From: an uncultured Pelagibacteraceae bacterium
GTDB taxonomy: Bacteria > Pseudomonadota > Alphaproteobacteria > Pelagibacterales > Pelagibacteraceae
Direction: 5' to 3'
Length of the DNA: 64,000 bases
NCBI GenBank assembly: GCA_902615715.1
Contig: CACMQA010000001.1
Span: 124,001 to 188,000, forward strand
The position numbers and the translations under genes were made by a program. Positions 8,414 to 16,598 of the stretch are shown in pieces. Within the stretch, counting starts at the first letter, position 1; each line of letters starts with the position of its first letter. The notes under the pieces are model-generated. The model saw only the letters and a program-made list of their open reading frames with translations, ran no database searches and was not told the DNA's origin.

Positions 8414-9265
8414 ATGAGTTTAAAATTAGCCCCTTCAGATTACGAAATATACATTCCAATTGGTGAATGGATAGAAGGAAATATTAAAGAGTGGCTATTT
8501 GAACAAAGGCCACTCTTTAAAAAGATTTCAGCACCAATAGACACAGTTCTAAATAGTTTAGACTCTCTTTTTAATTTTATTCCTTTTCCAATAATTCTTT
8601 TAATATTTGTTTTTTTTGCATATAGGACAAACGGTTTAAAGTTTGCAATCTTTTCTTTTATAAGTTTAGTTTTTATAGATCTAGTTGATCTTTGGTCTGA
8701 GAGTATGACAACATTAGCAATGATCTTCACTGCAGTATTATTTTGTATGTTAATCGGTATACCGCTAGGTATTCTTGCATCTAGAAGCAATACTTTTGAA
8801 ATTATCTTACGCCCAATACTTGATATAATGCAAACAATACCAAGTTTTGTTTATTTAATACCTGTAGTTATGCTTTTTGGAGTTGGTTTAACACCTGGTG
8901 TAGTAGCTACAATCATATTTGCTTTACCACCAATCATTCGATTAACAAATTTAGGAATAAGGCAAGTTGGTAAAGGATTTAAAGAGGCAGGATCAAGTTT
9001 AGGACTTACAAAATTTTTAATACTAATTAAAATTGAAATTCCTTTGTCTTTAAAAACTATAATGGCAGGAGTTAATCAAACATTGATGCTTGCATTGTCG
9101 ATGGTAGTGATTGCAGCTCTTATAGGAGCTGGAGGGTTAGGTTTAACTGTATATATAGCACTAGGAAGACTTGACGTTGGTTCTGCAGTTATCGGAGGAA
9201 CAGGAATAGTAATTTTAGCAATTATTTTAGATAGAATTACACAAAAAATAATTAAATCACACTAA
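8414..9265 (+). CDS. proW: Glycine betaine/proline betaine ABC transporter permease
   Basis: The 283-residue integral membrane protein has an N-terminal cytoplasmic/periplasmic segment, as in ProW, then about six membrane helices. It carries the EAA-loop signature GKGFKEAGSSLGLTKFLILIKIEIPLS near residues 190-216, where the ATPase would dock, and the GAGGLG motif typical of BPD_transp_1 permeases. It would form the channel for substrate delivered by the two upstream ProX proteins. No ProV ATPase gene is next to it: the following gene is convergent and unrelated. The energising subunit must be encoded elsewhere or shared. The 3' end overlaps the next gene by 9 bp. Confidence 0.9.
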   Translation: MSLKLAPSDYEIYIPIGEWIEGNIKEWLFEQRPLFKKISAPIDTVLNSLDSLFNFIPFPIILLIFVFFAYRTNGLKFAIFSFISLVFIDLVDLWSESMTTLAMIFTAVLFCMLIGIPLGILASRSNTFEIILRPILDIMQTIPSFVYLIPVVMLFGVGLTPGVVATIIFALPPIIRLTNLGIRQVGKGFKEAGSSLGLTKFLILIKIEIPLSLKTIMAGVNQTLMLALSMVVIAALIGAGGLGLTVYIALGRLDVGSAVIGGTGIVILAIILDRITQKIIKSH

Positions 9266-10165
9266 AGACTTTAATTTTTTAATATGTTTTGGAGTAATTT
9301 CACAACATCCTCCAATAATGTTAGCTCCCTTACTTTTTAATTTTTTACAAATTTCAAGGAATTTTTGGGGAGTGAGGTCTTTTCTTTTTCCAAGCTGAAC
9401 CTTAGGATTATTCGAGTCAGGTTTCCAACCTGGTGGAATATGTTCAAAGGCATTGATTTTAAATCCAAATGGAATTTTTAGTTTTTTTGCGTCTTTCATC
9501 ACCTCATTTAAATCCTCAAATGAAACACAAGAGGCTATAATCCCAATAGGTTTATGTCTTTGGACTTTTTTTGCTACAGTTATAAATTTTTCTCCAGAGG
9601 GCAACAACCCTTTACTCCTAATATGGATACCGACTAAAATTTTTTTTTTGTATTTTTTAATAGCATTTAAACCTAACGAACACTCTTTCCAGCTACTCAT
9701 TACATCTAAATAAAAAAAATCCACATATGGATTGAGATATTTTGCTTGGGATCTAAAACTTTCTTTTATAAACTTTAGATCTTTTCCAAGATCAGCAAAA
9801 TAAGTAAAATTTTGAGGTGGTAAACTTCCAGCGATTAAAACTTTTTTTTTAGACATAGCTACAGCTCTTTTAGCTAGTTTTCCTGCAAGAACGTTCAAAT
9901 TTTTATATTCTTTTACTAAATTATTTTCGATTAGCCTTCTTTTTCTGCTACCGAAGCTATTAGTTACTATGATTTCTGCTCCAGCTTTTATAAAATCTAA
10001 ATGAGTTCTGATAACTGTTTTATGATATTTTCGTATAAATAAAGCCGAGGCTCCCCATAAAGTTCCATGTGGTTTAACTCCTCGATTAAGAAGTTCTTGG
10101 CCCATGCCACCGTCTAAAATTCTTGTTTTTTGAAAAAAATAATTATCCAGAAACTTCAATTCCAA
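9257..10165 (-). CDS. Homocysteine S-methyltransferase-family protein
   Basis: The protein (about 302 residues) belongs to the PF02574 family. It has the opening motif RILDGGMGQELLNRG and the zinc-thiolate residues Cys in IIASCVSFED and the Cys-Cys pair in IIGGCCEI near the C-terminus. Family members move a methyl group from a donor (S-methylmethionine, betaine, SAM) to homocysteine or a related thiol/selenol. The donor cannot be told from sequence, but the convergent betaine-transport genes make a betaine-type donor worth considering. No ATG is available before the conserved core. A TTG at 10165, or one two codons later, is the likely start, overlapping the small upstream gene by about 23 bp. 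Confidence 0.75.
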   Translation of the reverse strand: MELKFLDNYFFQKTRILDGGMGQELLNRGVKPHGTLWGASALFIRKYHKTVIRTHLDFIKAGAEIIVTNSFGSRKRRLIENNLVKEYKNLNVLAGKLAKRAVAMSKKKVLIAGSLPPQNFTYFADLGKDLKFIKESFRSQAKYLNPYVDFFYLDVMSSWKECSLGLNAIKKYKKKILVGIHIRSKGLLPSGEKFITVAKKVQRHKPIGIIASCVSFEDLNEVMKDAKKLKIPFGFKINAFEHIPPGWKPDSNNPKVQLGKRKDLTPQKFLEICKKLKSKGANIIGGCCEITPKHIKKLKSLV

Positions 10166-10328
10166 AGAGAGTAGATAAAAAAATTACGATTGCGAATATT
10201 GCAAACCACATAAACCATTGAGACGCTACTTTGACCAAAGAACCTTTATCTATACCTTTCCAAGGCATAAACGTGTATGTGGCCAGAGTAACTAAAATCA
10301 AAAATAAAAGTAAATTAGTTAAAGTCAT
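10143..10328 (-). CDS. Small two-helix membrane protein, unknown function
   Basis: This 61-residue ORF starts with an ATG directly adjacent to the prpC stop and has two clear hydrophobic segments, about residues 4-22 and 38-57, separated by WKGIDKGSLVKVASQ. It resembles small conserved alphaproteobacterial membrane proteins of the 'twin transmembrane' kind, but I do not recognise a named family. Its tight packing between prpC and the homocysteine methyltransferase gene, in the same direction, supports real expression as part of a prpB-prpC-small ORF-methyltransferase operon. No function is assigned. Confidence 0.6.
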   Translation of the reverse strand: MTLTNLLLFLILVTLATYTFMPWKGIDKGSLVKVASQWFMWFAIFAIVIFLSTLFGIEVSG

Positions 10329-11453
10329 TTATCTTTGGTTCAACAACATTACTTCTCTTACCTCAGCACCTCTGTATTTAGATAATGGTCTAATTAATTT
10401 ATTAGAAGCATGTTGTTCCATGATGTGTGCTGACCAACCAGTAATTCGCGACATAACGAAAATTGGTGTATAAAAATCAATATCTATCCCCATCATGTAA
10501 TAAGTTGGACCACAAGGGAAATCTACATTAGGGTATATTTTCTTTTTATCTATCATAACCTTTTCTAAGATTTCATAAATTTTTGTATACTTTTCTTTTT
10601 TTAAAAGCTTAGCAACTTTGAACATATAATGTTTCATCGTAGGCACTCTAGAGTCTCCAGTCCTATAAACTCTGTGACCAAATCCCATAACAACTTTCTT
10701 TTTATCTAATGCATTTTCAATCCAAGCTTTAGCTTTTTCTGGTTTTCCTATTTCTTTCATCATATGCATTACAGCTTCATTTGCTCCACCATGTAATGGA
10801 CCTTTTAGGGAAGCTATGGCTCCAGTAATTGCGCCGTGCAAATCTGATAAACTTGAAGTAATTGTTCTAGCTGTAAAAGTTGAAACATTAAAACTATGCT
10901 CAGCATATAAAATTAATGAGATATCAAATGCTCTGACTATTTCTTTATCTGGCACTTTATTAAACATCATTTTAAAGAAATTTTCTGAGAAAGATAAATT
11001 TTTACTTGGGGAGATTATACTTTTACCTTTTCTTGCTCTAAAATACGCAGCAACTGCAGTAGGAGTTTTAGCAAAAATTCTCATTGCTTTTCTCATGTTT
11101 GCTTTAGGAGAATTATCTTTGGTATCTTTATCTTCTAATGCCATTAAACTTACACAGGTTCTAATCACATCCATAGGGTGTGCATTTTTTGGCATCTTTT
11201 TAATATCGTTTAATATTTGTTTTGAAAGTTTTCTCTCAGATCTTTCTTGTTTTATAAATTTTTTTAGCTGGTTTTTATTTGGAAGTTCACCATTAAGAAC
11301 AAGATATGCCACTTCTTCAAAATCACACTTATCACATAGTTCTTGAACTGTGTAACCTCTGTATGTTAGTGCACTTAACTCAGGAACTACGTGCGAAATC
11401 GTCGTTTCATCAACAACTATACCAAGTAATCCTTTTTTAATTTCTTCACTCAT
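10329..11453 (-). CDS. prpC: 2-methylcitrate synthase/citrate synthase family
   Basis: The 374-residue protein is a short bacterial citrate-synthase-fold enzyme. Its active-site landmarks are LHGGANEAVM (first His), GFGHRVYRTGDSR (second His) and GIDIDFYTPIF (catalytic Asp). The length and N-terminus (KKGLLGIVVDETTISHVVPE...LTYRGY) fit methylcitrate synthases rather than the longer hexameric GltA. The immediate upstream neighbour is prpB, with stop and start sharing one base (TAATG). This makes condensation of propionyl-CoA with oxaloacetate the best call. Some enzymes of this group also use acetyl-CoA. No prpD is in the window. Confidence 0.85.
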   Translation of the reverse strand: MSEEIKKGLLGIVVDETTISHVVPELSALTYRGYTVQELCDKCDFEEVAYLVLNGELPNKNQLKKFIKQERSERKLSKQILNDIKKMPKNAHPMDVIRTCVSLMALEDKDTKDNSPKANMRKAMRIFAKTPTAVAAYFRARKGKSIISPSKNLSFSENFFKMMFNKVPDKEIVRAFDISLILYAEHSFNVSTFTARTITSSLSDLHGAITGAIASLKGPLHGGANEAVMHMMKEIGKPEKAKAWIENALDKKKVVMGFGHRVYRTGDSRVPTMKHYMFKVAKLLKKEKYTKIYEILEKVMIDKKKIYPNVDFPCGPTYYMMGIDIDFYTPIFVMSRITGWSAHIMEQHASNKLIRPLSKYRGAEVREVMLLNQR

Positions 11454-12349
11454 TATTCATGTCCCTCTGTAGAAAAATCAGTAATTTTTTTATCTGGGGT
11501 ATTGTATTTCTCATATTCTACTAACTCGTACAACCTTTTTCTAGTCTGCATTTTGTCTATAATATTGTTTTGATGACCATCATTAAATATAGATTTTAAA
11601 CCTATTTCTACATTTTGCATTGCAAGACGTTGTGTGCTCACAGGATAAATTACAAGGTTATAACCTAAATTTTCTAATTGTTTTTTATCTAACAACTTAG
11701 ATTTTCCAAACTCAGTCATGTTAGCTAGCAAGTACCCTTTAGCTGCTTTTCTAACTTTTTCAAATTCACTTTCATCTTTCATGGCTTCAGGAAAAATCAT
11801 ATCAGCCCCAGCATCTTCATAAGCTTTAATTCTCTCTAAAGTTTTATCTAATCCTTCAACTGAGTTTGCATCCGTCCTTGCAATGATTAAAAAATTTGCA
11901 TCTTTTCTAGCTTTTATAGCTTCTTGAATCTTTTTTACCATTTCATCTTTGGAAACTAGTTCCTTGTTGTCTAGGTGACCGCATCTCTTTTCTGCAATCT
12001 GATCCTCTAAATGACATCCGGCTAGACCTTTATTTTCAAACACTTCTATAGTTTTTTTGCAATCCCCAAAACCTGTATCAATATCAACAATCGTTGGAAG
12101 ATCAGTAACTCTTGCTATTTGCCCGCTTCTATAACTAACTTGATCTAGTGTTGTTAATCCAATGTCAGGCAAACCTAGATCGTTAGACATAACTCCGCCA
12201 GAAACATAAACACCATCGAAACCAATTTCAGCAATTAGTTTTGCACAAAGCGGATTGTAAGCCCCAGGAAATCTTAACAGTTTTTTTGTTTTAAGTGCTT
12301 CAATTAAATCTGAACGTTTCTCAGATACTATTTTTTTAGTAAAATGCAT
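11453..12349 (-). CDS. prpB: 2-methylisocitrate lyase
   Basis: The 298-residue protein belongs to the PEP mutase/isocitrate lyase superfamily. It contains GFDGVYVSGGVMSN, the metal-binding DIDTGFGD, and the catalytic-loop signature EKRCGHLDNKE (KRCGH with the catalytic Cys). These fit PrpB, which cleaves 2-methylisocitrate to pyruvate and succinate. It is the first gene of the prp operon here, read away from nearby plus-strand DNA. It overlaps prpC by a single base, so translation is probably coupled. Related oxaloacetate or phosphonopyruvate lyases are possible alternatives, but the PrpC neighbour argues against them. Confidence 0.87.
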   Translation of the reverse strand: MHFTKKIVSEKRSDLIEALKTKKLLRFPGAYNPLCAKLIAEIGFDGVYVSGGVMSNDLGLPDIGLTTLDQVSYRSGQIARVTDLPTIVDIDTGFGDCKKTIEVFENKGLAGCHLEDQIAEKRCGHLDNKELVSKDEMVKKIQEAIKARKDANFLIIARTDANSVEGLDKTLERIKAYEDAGADMIFPEAMKDESEFEKVRKAAKGYLLANMTEFGKSKLLDKKQLENLGYNLVIYPVSTQRLAMQNVEIGLKSIFNDGHQNNIIDKMQTRKRLYELVEYEKYNTPDKKITDFSTEGHE

Positions 12350-12390
12350 TCGAAGAGATTTATATTAGAGCAAGATAAAAAAATCAAAGA

Positions 12391-12990
12391 TTATTTAAGT
12401 AATATAAATAAACCAGTTAATACCAACAGAACTGCAAGTATATATTCAATAATTTTTTTTGTTTTTATATCTGTAATAAATTTTCTTAAACCACTACCAA
12501 AAAGTGCCCATAAACTTATTGTTGGAAAACATATTATCGCAGCTGTTATTGTTACAAATGCAACTCCAATAAAAATATTTTCCTCTGTAGGAAAAAAACC
12601 CGAAGCAACTGTCACAGCAATAGACCAAGCTTTGGGATTTATAAATTGGAATAAAGAAGCTTCATAAAATCTTAAAGGCCTACCTGATTCTCTTTGAGTC
12701 ATGCTAAATGAACCAATCATTTGCCATCCTAAGTAAATCAAATAAATGAAACATAAAATTTTCATATAGAATTGAACTTGAGGATAAAGTAAAAACAAAT
12801 TAGCTAAACCAAAACAAGTTAAACCAATTTGAAAAATATGACCTAATGGAATTCCAATTAAATGAGGCAATGTTCTTACAAATCCAAACTTCATTCCTGA
12901 AGCAGTAAGCATCGCGTTATTTGGGCCAGGTGTAAAAAACATTGTAAAATAAAAAGCTGATAATGCTGAGAATAAAGCAAAAGTAATCAT
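12391..12990 (-). CDS. LysE/RhtB-family amino-acid exporter
   Basis: The 199-residue, six-helix membrane protein has the family's N-terminal signature FTPGPNNAMLTASGMKFG (GPN motif after helix 1). It ends in a hydrophobic helix, VLLVLTGLFILLK, and has the usual LysE/RhtB length. It would export amino acids or similar small metabolites; the substrate is not predictable. It overlaps the upstream HAD phosphatase gene by 4 bp (ATGA), indicating a two-gene transcriptional unit. A 41-bp gap separates its end from the prpB start. Confidence 0.85.
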   Translation of the reverse strand: MITFALFSALSAFYFTMFFTPGPNNAMLTASGMKFGFVRTLPHLIGIPLGHIFQIGLTCFGLANLFLLYPQVQFYMKILCFIYLIYLGWQMIGSFSMTQRESGRPLRFYEASLFQFINPKAWSIAVTVASGFFPTEENIFIGVAFVTITAAIICFPTISLWALFGSGLRKFITDIKTKKIIEYILAVLLVLTGLFILLK

Positions 12991-13649
12991 AAATATTTTT
13001 CTATAATTTTTTCAAATCCTATAAAGTCATTAATCAATTCATCATGCTTTATTTCATTTTCAGATTTTTCAGTATATCCATCTTTAACTAATACGAATGG
13101 AAGGTTTGCGTTATAAGCTGAATTAGCGTCAACTTCACTATCTCCAACCATAATTGTTTTCTTTAAATCTCCACCAACGATTTCGACTACATCAGTTAAA
13201 TGTCGAGGATCAGGTTTATTAAATGAAAAGGTGTCACAACCTGCAACGTATTCAAAGTACTTGTAAATATCTAATTTTTTTAAAAGATCAACTGCTAATT
13301 TTTCTTGTTTGTTTGTGCACACACTCATTGATATATTTTTATTTTTTGCCCAATTAAAAAATTCAATAGATCCTTTTAACGGTTGACTGTGTTTATCAAT
13401 ATTTTTTGCGTAATAATCCAGAAACTCTTTAATCATTTTTTTTTTAATTTTTTCATCTTTTATCTCCTCCTTAAAAGATCTTTGCATCATAACCCAAGCA
13501 CCCTTGCCTGCCAGGGATTTAATATCTGATAGTCTCTTTTCAGCGTAACCAAATTTTTTCATTACATGATTGTGAGCCGCCATTAAGTCGGGGGCAGTAT
13601 TTACTATTGTTCCGTCTAAATCAAAAAGAATTGTGTAAATTTGAGTCAT
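12987..13649 (-). CDS. gph: HAD-superfamily phosphatase, phosphoglycolate phosphatase-like
   Basis: The 220-residue protein has HAD motif I at the N-terminus (LFDLDGTIVNTAPD, nucleophile Asp about 10). Motif II is in SVCTNK (Ser/Thr), the conserved Lys is in SFNKPDPRHL, and motif IV is MVGDSEVDANSA. The helical cap between motifs I and II is of the Gph/PGMB type. Phosphoglycolate phosphatase removes the 2-phosphoglycolate made during DNA repair or photorespiration-like chemistry, but related enzymes act on other sugar phosphates. It is divergent from the GlmU-like gene and overlaps the LysE-type gene by 4 bp. Confidence 0.8.
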   Translation of the reverse strand: MTQIYTILFDLDGTIVNTAPDLMAAHNHVMKKFGYAEKRLSDIKSLAGKGAWVMMQRSFKEEIKDEKIKKKMIKEFLDYYAKNIDKHSQPLKGSIEFFNWAKNKNISMSVCTNKQEKLAVDLLKKLDIYKYFEYVAGCDTFSFNKPDPRHLTDVVEIVGGDLKKTIMVGDSEVDANSAYNANLPFVLVKDGYTEKSENEIKHDELINDFIGFEKIIEKYL

Positions 13650-13718
13650 TTTAAAAGTATTAAAAAGAAATATTTTGTGACTTATTTCAGTTACATTATT
13701 AATGTAAAGAAATTTTTA

Positions 13719-14363
13719 ATGAAAAGAAATAATAAACTTAATAAAGCTAATGCTTATCGCCTTTCTCAAGAAGTTTTAAGAAACAAAGCTTTGTTGAAAG
13801 GTGTAAATTTGATAGCTCCAGAGACAATCTTTTTGTCTAAAGACACATCATTCGGTAAAAATGTTACAGTGGAACCCTACGTTGTTTTTGGACCTAAAGT
13901 AAAAATTGGCGACAACTCTTTTATCAAATCTTTTAGTCATTTAGAGGGAACAAAAATAGAAAAAAATGTTGTTGTAGGGCCATATGCTAGGTTAAGAGAA
14001 GGAACAGTTTTAAAAGAAAAAACTAAAATTGGAAATTTCGTAGAAACAAAAAAATCAATCATAAATAAAAATTCAAAAGTCAATCATCTATCTTATATTG
14101 GAGATACATTAATAGGAAAAAAATCAAATATAGGTGCGGGAACGATCACTTGTAACTATGATGGTATTAAAAAATCTAAAACAAATATTTCTGATAATGT
14201 TTTCATTGGATCGAATTCTTCTTTAGTTGCACCAGTTAAAATAGATAAAAATAGTGTTGTAGGTGCTGGGTCTGTAATTACTAAAAATGTTAAAAAGAAA
14301 ACATTAGCTTTAACAAGAGCTTCTCAACTTGAAATTAAAAATTACAGACGAAAGAAAAAATAA
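13719..14363 (+). CDS. Stand-alone GlmU C-terminal acetyltransferase domain
   Basis: The protein (about 214 residues from the ATG at 13719) matches only the second half of bacterial GlmU. It starts at the linker helix (NAYRLSQEVLRNKALLKGV), continues with the left-handed beta-helix of hexapeptide repeats, and has the acetyltransferase signatures GPYARLREGT, NHLSYIGD, GAGTITCNYDG and FIGSNSSLVAPV. The N-terminal uridylyltransferase domain (about 230 residues) is absent, and nothing like it lies upstream, where a HAD gene diverges. A longer start at 13641 would overlap that gene. It should acetylate glucosamine-1-phosphate to GlcNAc-1-phosphate. glmS follows after 2 nt, tying it to amino-sugar synthesis. 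Confidence 0.85.
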   Translation: MKRNNKLNKANAYRLSQEVLRNKALLKGVNLIAPETIFLSKDTSFGKNVTVEPYVVFGPKVKIGDNSFIKSFSHLEGTKIEKNVVVGPYARLREGTVLKEKTKIGNFVETKKSIINKNSKVNHLSYIGDTLIGKKSNIGAGTITCNYDGIKKSKTNISDNVFIGSNSSLVAPVKIDKNSVVGAGSVITKNVKKKTLALTRASQLEIKNYRRKKK

Positions 14364-14365
14364 TA

Positions 14366-16183
14366 ATGTGTGGAATAATTGGTATAGCTAGTAATAAACC
14401 TGTTTCAATAAATATAATTAATTCACTCAAAAAACTTGAGTACAGAGGTTATGATTCTGCTGGACTTGCAACTTTGACAGACAATACTATTAATGAAAAA
14501 AAATGTTCAGGTAGGGTAGATGAGTTAGAGAAAATTTTATTTAAAACACCTTCAAATGGCAATATTGGTATTGGACACGTAAGATGGGCTACTCATGGAA
14601 TTCCGAATGTAGTAAATGCTCATCCGCACTCTTCAGAACAAGTATCTGTGGTTCATAATGGTATAATAGAAAATTCTGATGAAATAAAAAAAGAACTAGA
14701 AGATAAAGGAATTAAATTTAAATCTCAGACAGACACAGAGGTAGTAACATTATTAATTACTGAGGCTTTAAAAGAAAATAAGCCGTTAGAATCAGTATTT
14801 AAAACGTTGAAAAAACTTAAAGGCAGTTTTGCGCTAGGAATAATTTTCAAAAATTTTTCGAATATTATTATAGGGGCAAGAAGAGGAAGTCCTTTAGCAG
14901 TTGGATATTCAAAAGAGGAAAATTATATAGGCTCAGACTCTTACGCTTTGAAATCCATGACAAACAAAATTTCTTATCTTGAAGATGGAGAATTGTGTGT
15001 AATAACAAAAGATGAAGTTAATTTTTATGATGTAAGTCTTAAGAAAATAAATAAAAAAATTCTCACAATGTCAGAAGACAAAGATCCAGCTGATAAAGGA
15101 GAATACAAACATTTTATGTTAAAGGAAATCATTGAACAACCGGAAACTGTAAAAAATTGTATAGACGAATACGTTGATAGTCTTAAAAAAAATATCAATA
15201 TACTTAATTTTCCAATTGAGCCTCAAAAAATAAATAAGATCATTTTGATAGGTTGTGGCACAGCATATAATTCATGCTTAACAGCAAAATATTGGTTTGA
15301 AGAATTAACTTCAATTGATATCGAAATAGATATTGCATCTGAATTTAGATATAGAAAACTAAAATTTAATTCAAACAATCTTTATTTTTTTGTTTCTCAA
15401 TCAGGAGAAACAGCTGACACTGCAGCTGCACTTGATATATGCAAAAAAAATAATGTAAAGACATGTTCAATTGTAAATGTAATTGAAAGCACAATCGCGA
15501 GGAATTCTGACTGGGTTTTACCTATTCATGCTGGAATAGAAATTGGTGTTGCATCGACTAAAGCATTTTTAGGTCAGCTCACTGTTCTTTATATATTATG
15601 TTTAAAATTAGGTTTTTTAAGAAAAGATATAAACGAAAATATATATACAAAAAATATTAGTAATTTAAACAAACTTCCTGAAGCAATTAAGAAATGCATC
15701 AAAAATCAAAACGAAGTTCAACTTATGGCAAAAGAATTTATTTCAGCAAAGGGATCAATGTTTTTGGGAAGAGGTTCTTCTTTTCCAATTGCTTTAGAAG
15801 GTGCATTAAAATTAAAAGAATTATCTTATTTACATGCAGAGGGTTACCCAGCAGGTGAAATGAAACATGGGCCTTTAGCTTTAATTGAAGAGGGGTTACC
15901 TGTAATAGTTATTGCACCTAAGGATAAGTATTTTGAAAAAACAATGTCTAATATGCAAGAGGTTATTGCAAGAGGTGGAAAAATACTTCTTATTACAGAT
16001 AATAAAAAGGAATCTTTAAATGAAAATATAAGATTTGGTTTAAGAGTTCCGCACATTGATAACTTGCTATCACCAATATTATTAACGTTACCTTTACAAA
16101 TGCTTGCCTATCATGTTGCCTTATTAAAAAATTGTGATGTAGATAAACCTAGAAACTTAGCAAAATCAGTTACAGTTGAGTAA
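14366..16183 (+). CDS. glmS: Glutamine--fructose-6-phosphate aminotransferase (isomerizing)
   Basis: GlmS makes glucosamine-6-phosphate from fructose-6-phosphate and glutamine, the first step to UDP-GlcNAc. The 605-residue protein starts MCGIIGIAS, with the N-terminal nucleophile Cys2 of class II amidotransferases. It shows YRGYDSAGLA and GHVRWATHG in the glutaminase domain, and two SIS domains with GCGTAYNS, SQSGETADT and GRGSSFPIALEGALKLKE. It ends DKPRNLAKSVTVE, the standard GlmS C-terminus. The start is 2 nt after the acetyltransferase gene. No glmS ribozyme or leader is apparent upstream. Confidence 0.95.
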   Translation: MCGIIGIASNKPVSINIINSLKKLEYRGYDSAGLATLTDNTINEKKCSGRVDELEKILFKTPSNGNIGIGHVRWATHGIPNVVNAHPHSSEQVSVVHNGIIENSDEIKKELEDKGIKFKSQTDTEVVTLLITEALKENKPLESVFKTLKKLKGSFALGIIFKNFSNIIIGARRGSPLAVGYSKEENYIGSDSYALKSMTNKISYLEDGELCVITKDEVNFYDVSLKKINKKILTMSEDKDPADKGEYKHFMLKEIIEQPETVKNCIDEYVDSLKKNINILNFPIEPQKINKIILIGCGTAYNSCLTAKYWFEELTSIDIEIDIASEFRYRKLKFNSNNLYFFVSQSGETADTAAALDICKKNNVKTCSIVNVIESTIARNSDWVLPIHAGIEIGVASTKAFLGQLTVLYILCLKLGFLRKDINENIYTKNISNLNKLPEAIKKCIKNQNEVQLMAKEFISAKGSMFLGRGSSFPIALEGALKLKELSYLHAEGYPAGEMKHGPLALIEEGLPVIVIAPKDKYFEKTMSNMQEVIARGGKILLITDNKKESLNENIRFGLRVPHIDNLLSPILLTLPLQMLAYHVALLKNCDVDKPRNLAKSVTVE

Positions 16184-16184
16184 G

Positions 16185-16598
16185 ATGAAATCAAAATATA
16201 AAGCTATGGTTTTATCATGCATTGATCCTAGATTTCAGCCGATTGTTTTTAACTACCTTAAGAAAAAAAAATTAAGCGGAAGATACAGTTCTTTTACTAT
16301 AGCAGGGGCAGCTATAGGAGTTACTGCAAACAGGTTCAAAAAATGGCACAAAGTTTTTTGGGATAATATTGATACCTCAATTAAACTACATAAAATAAAG
16401 AGACTTATAGTAATAAATCATAGAGACTGTGGGGCGGCAAAGATTATCAATGGCAAGAAAGAATTTTCAAAAATTAAAGAAACAAAAATACACAAAAATT
16501 CTTTTCAAAAAATAAAAAAAATATTTAAAAAAAGATATCCAAAATTGAAAATTACATTAAAACTCATCTCACTAAACAAAAAAATCGAAAATTTTTAA
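16185..16598 (+). CDS. Minimal beta-type carbonic anhydrase-like protein
   Basis: From the ATG at 16185 the protein has about 137 residues. It keeps the zinc/catalytic pattern of beta-carbonic anhydrases: CIDPR (Cys12, Asp14, Arg16) and HRDCG (His79, Cys82). It also has the GAAIGV segment after the first motif. It is shorter than typical beta-CAs (about 200 residues), lacking the N-terminal helices and ending in a Lys-rich tail. It may be a catalytically active short form or an uncharacterised zinc protein. The start overlaps no coding sequence if ATG is used; a TTG at 16176 would overlap the glmS end. It converges with the gluconolactonase gene. Confidence 0.7.
   Translation: MKSKYKAMVLSCIDPRFQPIVFNYLKKKKLSGRYSSFTIAGAAIGVTANRFKKWHKVFWDNIDTSIKLHKIKRLIVINHRDCGAAKIINGKKEFSKIKETKIHKNSFQKIKKIFKKRYPKLKITLKLISLNKKIENF

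Noticed and set aside
10816-11346. 176-codon plus-strand ORF opposite prpC
   Set aside because: It is a shadow of the well-supported prpC gene with no recognisable motif.
12344-12667. 107-codon plus-strand ORF opposite the LysE-type gene
   Set aside because: The opposite strand encodes a convincing six-helix exporter. The shadow's hydrophobicity is a by-product.
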